Origin: Aquatica leii | Lineage: Eukaryota; Arthropoda; Insecta; Coleoptera; Lampyridae | Assembly (NCBI GenBank): GCA_035610365.1 | Contig: CM069436.1 | Coordinates: 43,593,117-43,657,116, forward strand | Reading direction: 5' to 3' | DNA: 64,000 nucleotides | In this document: in pieces, positions 58,566-64,000 of the stretch | How the letters are laid out: every line of letters begins with the position of its first letter | Position numbering within the stretch: the stretch's first letter is position 1 | Notes under the pieces: model-generated | What the model was told of the DNA's origin: nothing | What the model saw: only the letters and a program-made list of their open reading frames with translations | Database searches by the model: none | Translations under genes and position numbers: made by a program

Positions 58566-61500
58566 ATGAAACTAGATATTTTTAAGCCGTCATTGGTAGA
58601 ATTTACGACGGCATACGAACAGTTAAGAGAAACAAATGAGGGGGAAATTCCGTCTTATGACAATTTTGAGGAATCGTATATTTCCGCGGTCGCAGAAGTT
58701 GAAGGTTTGGTTGAAAAATTTGCCGTAAATGAGCCCTCGAACACTTCTTCAGTTCTAAACGGTTCCCACACAAGGTCGGAAAATATCAAATTGCCAACAA
58801 TTTCCCTACCCACCTTTGATGGCACTTACCAAAATTTTAGGAGTTTCTTCGAAACGTTTCAGGCGCTAATTGATTCGAACGATAATTTGTCTGAAACGCA
58901 AAAATTCCTTTATTTAAAAAATTCTTTAAGAAGTTCTTCTACTCAAATTATCCAGGAGTTAAAAAGCGAACCAGCTAGCTATTGTTTGGCAAAGAAAATG
59001 CTTAAAGATCGGTTCGACAACGTAAAATTGTTACTATTTTCATATCTCGATAGTTTGTTAAAAGCCCCTAAGCTTACCAAAGAATCGAATCTTCGCGAGT
59101 TTTACGATAAGCTATTTAAATGCTTAAAGGCTATCGAAAATGAACAATTATCAGACGCTGAGTATAAAGCAGCAACCGTTGCTTACATTATTAAAAATAA
59201 AGCAGACAGCAAAACAGCCGAGGAATTTGCTAAACAGTTTCTAAAAAGAATTCCTAGCATAGAACAAAGCTTAGAATTCATTTCGCGTCGTTGCGACATT
59301 TTAGACGACGTATCTAATTGTGCAAAAATTAGTCCGGTCACATCCGCTACCAGTAAGCCTCATAATAACAATTCAACCTTTAATAAAAAAATCAAAACCT
59401 TCTCACAGTTTAATAGTTTATGCGTAATTTGTAAGGAAGATCACAACGTAACCGCATGCCCTAAATTCATTGACATGCCAGTTAATGTTAGGTTTTCAAA
59501 AATTAGATCTTTAAGGATTTGCAAAATTTGTTTAAGACATGAAAGAAATTCTAAATGCACCTCTAATTTAACATGTCGATTCTGTCAACAACGACATAAT
59601 CACCTACTTTGTTTTAATTCAAATCAACCAAGTATTGCGAGCAGAGCGCAAGAAAATTCAGTTGAGGCTTCATCCTCAAGGGTCACAAATCAAGCTACCA
59701 CGTCAACTCCAACAACATCTTGTAATTTCGTACGATATGCGGAGACGCTGCTGTCTACAGCCAAGCTTCGCGCAGTTAATGAAAATTCCGAAATTATCGT
59801 TAGAGTTTTGTTGGATAACGGTGCCCAAAGTAATTTTGTCAGTGAAGAACTCTGTCGTCGATTAAATATTAAATGTGAAGCAGTTAACGTTGAGATTGCT
59901 GGCGTGAATGGAATGACCTCGCCCTGTTTTAAGATGGCTAAGGTTCAAATCAAATCCCTAACAGGAAAATTCAATTCAATAATTTCGTGTTTGGTCTTAC
60001 CCAAGGTAACCGGCCGGTTACCTAGAATTACGTTCGATAGAACAAAATTACAAATTCCTCATTACATTCGGTTAGCGGACGATACATTTAATCAGTCCAA
60101 TGACATTGATATGTTGATAGGATCACAAATGTTTTACGAATTAATATTACCAAATCAAATTTCACTTGGTCGGTCCCTACCTTTATTACAAAAGACCCTT
60201 TTGGGGTGGTTAGTTACGGGAAATTTGCCGAAACGTCTATCGCAAGAGGCGTCTCCGGTTATCACATCTGCACATCACCTTCGTGTTAATGATTGTAATG
60301 ACTCATTTCAGGAGTTAAGCAGCTCAATAATAAAATTTTGGCAGCTAGACGAGGTAAAACCCAACACTCCTCTATCCTTATTATCGCCCGAACAAAGGTA
60401 TTGTGAAGATTATTTTCTAAACACAGTAACGAGGGACGAGACCGGAAGATTTGTTGTTTCTATACCCTTTAAGGGCAATGTTTCCAATTTAGGCGAATCT
60501 CGTACGATGGCGGAAAAACGCTTCGTGCAGTTAGAAAGTCGGTTTGTCAAAGACCCAGCTTTATTCCGAGATTACACTATCTTTATCAAAGAATACGAAA
60601 GGTTAGGTCACATGACTAAAATTTCAAATGCGGATATTGAACTCGGCTTATTAGGGACAATTCCGACCAAGGACGGGCCCGTCGTTGCCAACGAAATCTT
60701 TCCTCAATATTTACCGCATCACGCTATTGTCAAGGCTTCATCTTTAACAACTAGGTTACGCGTCGTTTTTGATGCAAGTGCTAAGACGTCGTCGGGAGTT
60801 GCTCTCAACGATACTCAAATAGTAGGTCCACCAGTTCAGGACAATCTTTACGATGTTTTAATTAGATTTCGTTTGTACGATGTCGCGATTTGTGGCGATA
60901 TAGCAAAAATGTACAGAATGATTAATGTAAATCATAGAGATCGATATTTCCAACATATTCTCTGGCGAGATAACCCACGACAACAATTTGACGTTTTCAG
61001 GTTGAATACGATCACATATGGGACGAGTGCGGCCAGCTATTTAGCCACTCGAGTTTTTCAGTACCTTGCTGACGAAAACATTAAACAAATTCCAGAAGCG
61101 TGCGCGGCCATTAAGGCAAATTTTTACATGGACGATTTTCTTTACTCTTGCGACTCAGCAGGACGTGCTCGCGAAATAAAAGAGCAAGTGTCGTCAATAC
61201 TTATTTCGGCAGGGTTTTTAATTCAAAAATTCGTCTCAAACAAACTAGAAGTTTCGCATTCCGGTAACAGACTCGAGGAAACCGCCATTCCTTTAGGGGA
61301 ACTAACGAACTCGAGAGCGTTGGGGTTACACTGGGATTCGGTAACTGACTCCTTGTTTTTTGAATTCACTACTAAAGACGCATCGATCGTTAGCAAGAGA
61401 ACCATCTTATCAGAAGTTTCGACATTGTTTGACCCATTAGGCTTAGTTTCGCCGTTAGTTATTAGAGGAAAGTTGATTATTCAAAAAACTTGGCAACTTC

Positions 61501-63704
61501 AATTGGACTGGGACGTTCCAGTTCCAAAAGAAATATCTGACCTCTGGTTAGAATTGAAGGAAGAATTGAGATTTTTACATTCGGTTAAGATACAAAGATG
61601 TATGATTCATCCAACAGCAGTAACTATCGAACTACATGGCTTCTCTGATAGTAGCTCTTATGCATATGGGGTTTGTTTATATATTCGCTGCATTTTAAGT
61701 GACGATACAATCGTATCAAATTTGCTTACTTCAAAATCCCGAGTAGCGCCATTGCACACAACAACTATTCCACGACTTGAGTTGTGTGCGGCGGTAATGC
61801 TGTCTGAGCTCACCAATAAAATAATTGAAACGATGAAACTTCAGTTCCATGCAGTTTTTTTGTGGACGGATTCTTCTATCGTTTTACATTGGATAAATTC
61901 TAGTCCCAATAAATATAAGGTGTTTGTGGCGAACCGCATCGCAGTCATACAAGAACTTTCGAAGGCGGTAAATTGGCGACATGTTAAAAGCGAGAATAAT
62001 CCCGCCGACCTCATTTCTCGGGGAGCTAGTTTAGCAGTGTTGAATAACAATTCGGTTTGGTATCATGGTCCGAAATTCCTGTCATTAAGTGCTGACGAAT
62101 GGACGGAGTCGAACGTTCAAATTAATACTTTAGACGATTGTGAAACAAAGGCACAGGTAAACGAAATAAACTTATATAACGAAATCAAGGAACCATTTAG
62201 TGCATTCATTTTTGACAAGTTTTCGTCGTATTCAAGGCTTCTTCGTTGCTTTGCATATGTTCTTCGATTCATCAATAACCTAAGTGGTAATAAAACATTG
62301 CGTAAGACAGGTAGTTTATCGATTGAAGAGCTCAACAGGTCTTCTCTTGTTTTAACCAAATTATGCCAAAACGATACATTTGCCAACGAAATTGATTTAT
62401 TGCAAAGGGCAAAACCTATAAAAAATACACATATTCAAGCCTTGCGTCCGTTTATTGATGAAAGCGGTTGCATAAGCGTGGGGGGTAGGATAAAAAATTC
62501 GCCATTTGCTTATGATAAAAGGCACCCCTTACTCCTTCCAAAAATTCATAAATTTACTACATTAGTAATTGATAAATACCACCGTCAATTTTTACATTGT
62601 GGCCCTCAGCAGTTGCTCGCGGTTATTAGGGAGAAGTTTTGGCCCGTATCAGGCCGGGATATCACAAAGAAATTTGTTAGAACCTGCGTTACTTGTTTCA
62701 AGGCAAAACCGCGAGTTACACACCCAATTATGGCTGATCTCCCTACCAAACGTTTACAAGCGAATGCTCATCCCTTTCATAGCGTTGGAACAGACTTAGC
62801 TGGTCCCATCCTAATAAAGGACAAACGCACGAGAGGAGCGCGTTTAATTAAAAGTTATATTTGCATTTTCGTCTGCTTGACGACCAAAGCTATGCATTTA
62901 GAATTAATGACTTCCTGTACTACGGAAGCCTTCCTCAATTGCTTAAAGCGATTTATTGCTCGTAGGGGGTTACCGTATGCTATCACTAGTGATAATGCTG
63001 CATATTTTCGTGGAACAAAAAATAGTCTTGACGAATTTCAAAAATTATTTAAGAACACAGAGTTTAAAGAAACTGTATGTGATTATCTGAGTTCGCGTTC
63101 AATAAAATGGGAATTTATTAACCCTCGTTCTCCTCATGAAGGAGGCATTTGGGAGAGTGGGGTAAAGTCCGTAAAGGGACATTTGAAACGTATTCTAGGA
63201 GACTCAAAACTTGTATTTGAGGATTTTTATACTACGTTAACCTTAATAGAGGCCGTATTAAATTCACGTCCTTTATCATACCTATCTACCGATCCAAATG
63301 ACCTGCAACCTTTAACTCCTGGTCATTTTTTAATTGGGCGTCCATTGGATTCGACGCCTAGCCCTGACCTGACAGACGTTGCCGAGAATAGGTTGTCAGT
63401 TTATCAACGAGCCCAACAATTGGCGGCTCACTTTTGGAAACGTTGGAGTCGAGAAGTGGTTCCAGAGTTGCAGCGTTTAACAAAGTGGTTTCGGCATCGA
63501 AGCCCACCGATTAAAATTGATTCGGTGGTTCTCATTCAAGAAGATGGATTGCCTCCTCAAAAATGGTTGTTGGGACGCGTTACGGAGCTCCACAGCAATA
63601 CTGACGATATCGTGCGTTCAGTGTCGTTGCGCCTGGCAAATAAAAATATTATAAAACGGTCAGTGCGTCGAGTGTGTGTTTTGCCTTCGGGTAGTGAAGT
63701 TTAA
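58566..63704 (+). CDS. BEL/Pao gag-pol polyprotein (1712 aa, intact)
   Basis: Domains in order: gag with the Pao-type DUF1759 region (about 74-250; KLPTISLPTFDG), cysteine-rich CCHC knuckles (about 286-350, first C286/C289), and an aspartic protease (DUF1758, about 405-560) whose active site reads LLDNGAQ with D417. The RT follows (about 690-960) with YMDDF, D856 and D857. RNase H (about 1020-1140) has D1028, E1072 and D1102. Integrase has its zinc-binding part at H1339, then C1374/C1377, and a DDE core at D1410, D1476 and E1530. A C-terminal DUF5641-like segment carries KWLLGRV and RVCVLP. It would supply capsid and all enzymes for copying and integrating the element. The frame has no stop over 5.1 kb. 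Oddities: N in place of the usual S/T after the protease aspartate, and a possibly shortened gag N-terminus (see leader). Chosen start is the first in-frame ATG. Confidence 0.95.
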   Translation: MKLDIFKPSLVEFTTAYEQLRETNEGEIPSYDNFEESYISAVAEVEGLVEKFAVNEPSNTSSVLNGSHTRSENIKLPTISLPTFDGTYQNFRSFFETFQALIDSNDNLSETQKFLYLKNSLRSSSTQIIQELKSEPASYCLAKKMLKDRFDNVKLLLFSYLDSLLKAPKLTKESNLREFYDKLFKCLKAIENEQLSDAEYKAATVAYIIKNKADSKTAEEFAKQFLKRIPSIEQSLEFISRRCDILDDVSNCAKISPVTSATSKPHNNNSTFNKKIKTFSQFNSLCVICKEDHNVTACPKFIDMPVNVRFSKIRSLRICKICLRHERNSKCTSNLTCRFCQQRHNHLLCFNSNQPSIASRAQENSVEASSSRVTNQATTSTPTTSCNFVRYAETLLSTAKLRAVNENSEIIVRVLLDNGAQSNFVSEELCRRLNIKCEAVNVEIAGVNGMTSPCFKMAKVQIKSLTGKFNSIISCLVLPKVTGRLPRITFDRTKLQIPHYIRLADDTFNQSNDIDMLIGSQMFYELILPNQISLGRSLPLLQKTLLGWLVTGNLPKRLSQEASPVITSAHHLRVNDCNDSFQELSSSIIKFWQLDEVKPNTPLSLLSPEQRYCEDYFLNTVTRDETGRFVVSIPFKGNVSNLGESRTMAEKRFVQLESRFVKDPALFRDYTIFIKEYERLGHMTKISNADIELGLLGTIPTKDGPVVANEIFPQYLPHHAIVKASSLTTRLRVVFDASAKTSSGVALNDTQIVGPPVQDNLYDVLIRFRLYDVAICGDIAKMYRMINVNHRDRYFQHILWRDNPRQQFDVFRLNTITYGTSAASYLATRVFQYLADENIKQIPEACAAIKANFYMDDFLYSCDSAGRAREIKEQVSSILISAGFLIQKFVSNKLEVSHSGNRLEETAIPLGELTNSRALGLHWDSVTDSLFFEFTTKDASIVSKRTILSEVSTLFDPLGLVSPLVIRGKLIIQKTWQLQLDWDVPVPKEISDLWLELKEELRFLHSVKIQRCMIHPTAVTIELHGFSDSSSYAYGVCLYIRCILSDDTIVSNLLTSKSRVAPLHTTTIPRLELCAAVMLSELTNKIIETMKLQFHAVFLWTDSSIVLHWINSSPNKYKVFVANRIAVIQELSKAVNWRHVKSENNPADLISRGASLAVLNNNSVWYHGPKFLSLSADEWTESNVQINTLDDCETKAQVNEINLYNEIKEPFSAFIFDKFSSYSRLLRCFAYVLRFINNLSGNKTLRKTGSLSIEELNRSSLVLTKLCQNDTFANEIDLLQRAKPIKNTHIQALRPFIDESGCISVGGRIKNSPFAYDKRHPLLLPKIHKFTTLVIDKYHRQFLHCGPQQLLAVIREKFWPVSGRDITKKFVRTCVTCFKAKPRVTHPIMADLPTKRLQANAHPFHSVGTDLAGPILIKDKRTRGARLIKSYICIFVCLTTKAMHLELMTSCTTEAFLNCLKRFIARRGLPYAITSDNAAYFRGTKNSLDEFQKLFKNTEFKETVCDYLSSRSIKWEFINPRSPHEGGIWESGVKSVKGHLKRILGDSKLVFEDFYTTLTLIEAVLNSRPLSYLSTDPNDLQPLTPGHFLIGRPLDSTPSPDLTDVAENRLSVYQRAQQLAAHFWKRWSREVVPELQRLTKWFRHRSPPIKIDSVVLIQEDGLPPQKWLLGRVTELHSNTDDIVRSVSLRLANKNIIKRSVRRVCVLPSGSEV

Positions 63705-63837
63705 ACATTGTTTAGTTGTTACCGTAATAGTTTAGTTATCAATAGTAGAACGCTTGTTTAAATGTTAGTTCTTAAGTATATTTAACCAGTTTAATCAATG
63801 TTTTTTTTGGGAATGTTGAAACACCCTCAGTTGTTCC

Positions 63838-63848
63838 AAAGGGGGCGG
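63838..63848 (+). other. BEL/Pao polypurine tract
   Basis: AAAGGGGGCGG lies directly against the TGTTTCGG start of the 3' LTR, the standard position of the plus-strand primer. Confidence 0.8.
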
Positions 63849-64000
63849 TGTTTCGGAGCCTTAAGCTCACTTGTATTTTTAATATGTAAAGCGCGGTAAG
63901 AAGCAATTGCGCGCGCACCAGGACCTTGCGTCGTAGGAGTTTTTTCGCATGAAGGGTGGTAGTTGTTGAACAACACTTGCAATACACGCGTTGTACGTTA
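63849..64000 (+). repeat. BEL/Pao 3' LTR (partial)
   Basis: First 152 bp of the 3' LTR, reading the same as 57139-57290 by eye; the remaining roughly 220 bp and the target duplication lie beyond the window. Confidence 0.92.

Larger units (their letters stand above)
57139..64000 (+). mobile_element. Nearly complete, young BEL/Pao LTR retrotransposon (3' LTR cut by window edge)
   Basis: Order: 5' LTR (57139-57510), tRNA-Tyr primer site (57514-57530), about 1 kb leader, one intact gag-pol frame (58566-63704), polypurine tract (63838-63848), and the start of the 3' LTR (63849 onward). The visible 152 bp of the 3' LTR read the same as the 5' LTR, so this is a very recent insertion. It lies next to a pogo transposase remnant. 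There is no envelope-like frame between pol and the LTR. The target duplication cannot be tested because the right end lies outside the window. Confidence 0.95.

Noticed and set aside
59635..59865. Small frame inside the BEL gag-pol
   Set aside because: It overlaps the intact polyprotein in another frame and has no independent support.
1..64000. CRISPR arrays, bacterial operons, phage genes, tRNA or rRNA genes
   Set aside because: None was seen; composition, introns and transposon families all point to an insect-type nuclear genome.

Overview
This is a strongly AT-rich, gene-poor stretch of a eukaryotic nuclear genome, most likely an insect. The evidence is the mix of transposable elements (Jockey LINE, BEL/Pao, Ty3/gypsy including a CsRn1/Kabuki-like pol, Penelope-like, piggyBac, hAT, mariner, Tc1, pogo and Crypton-like pieces) together with an insect-style short-chain dehydrogenase that has two very short introns. 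I cannot name the species. No bacterial, viral-genome, tRNA, rRNA or CRISPR feature is visible.

Only one plausible host gene is seen: a three-exon short-chain dehydrogenase/reductase on the minus strand (20453-21289, 246 aa after removal of 45-nt and 51-nt introns), resembling insect farnesol-dehydrogenase-like SDRs. The position of its catalytic serine reads as glycine.

The rest is a layered transposon graveyard. From left to right: a diverged dispersed repeat carrying a 455-bp piggyBac-type MITE flanked by TTAA (210-664); a decayed Jockey LINE (about 3781-6960); a decayed piggyBac transposase (about 7260-8040); two diverged copies of an unnamed repeat (8181-8885 and 22587-23348); a decayed Penelope-like element with RT, GIY-YIG endonuclease and hammerhead-like end motifs (13030-16080); a Crypton-like tyrosine recombinase remnant (16150-16640); the SDR gene; an antisense LINE RT piece; and a deleted gypsy element marked by a tRNA-Lys primer-binding site (24890) and RNase H/integrase scraps (27678-28270).

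From 32300 to 39828 a hAT transposase remnant is split by a young 6.7-kb LTR element (32550-39265). It has 1278-bp LTRs differing at about ten positions and a 4-bp target duplication. It has no RT, but keeps an intact 467-aa gag joined to an integrase zinc-binding segment, followed by 2.3 kb of pyrimidine-rich DNA with a threefold hairpin-bearing repeat. At 44480-49730 there is another nest: a CsRn1-type gypsy pol interrupted by a 1360-bp solo LTR with TAGT duplications, and a Tc1-like transposase interrupted at TA by a 1252-bp mariner. A decayed insect transposase-like protein (52880-54700) and a pogo/Tigger DDE fragment (56590-57138) follow.

The right end is a nearly complete, apparently very young BEL/Pao retrotransposon (57139 to beyond 64000) with a 372-bp 5' LTR, tRNA-Tyr primer site, an intact 1712-aa gag-pol, polypurine tract and the start of its 3' LTR. 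The most unusual structure is the RT-less gag-integrase LTR element with its covarying hairpin repeats.
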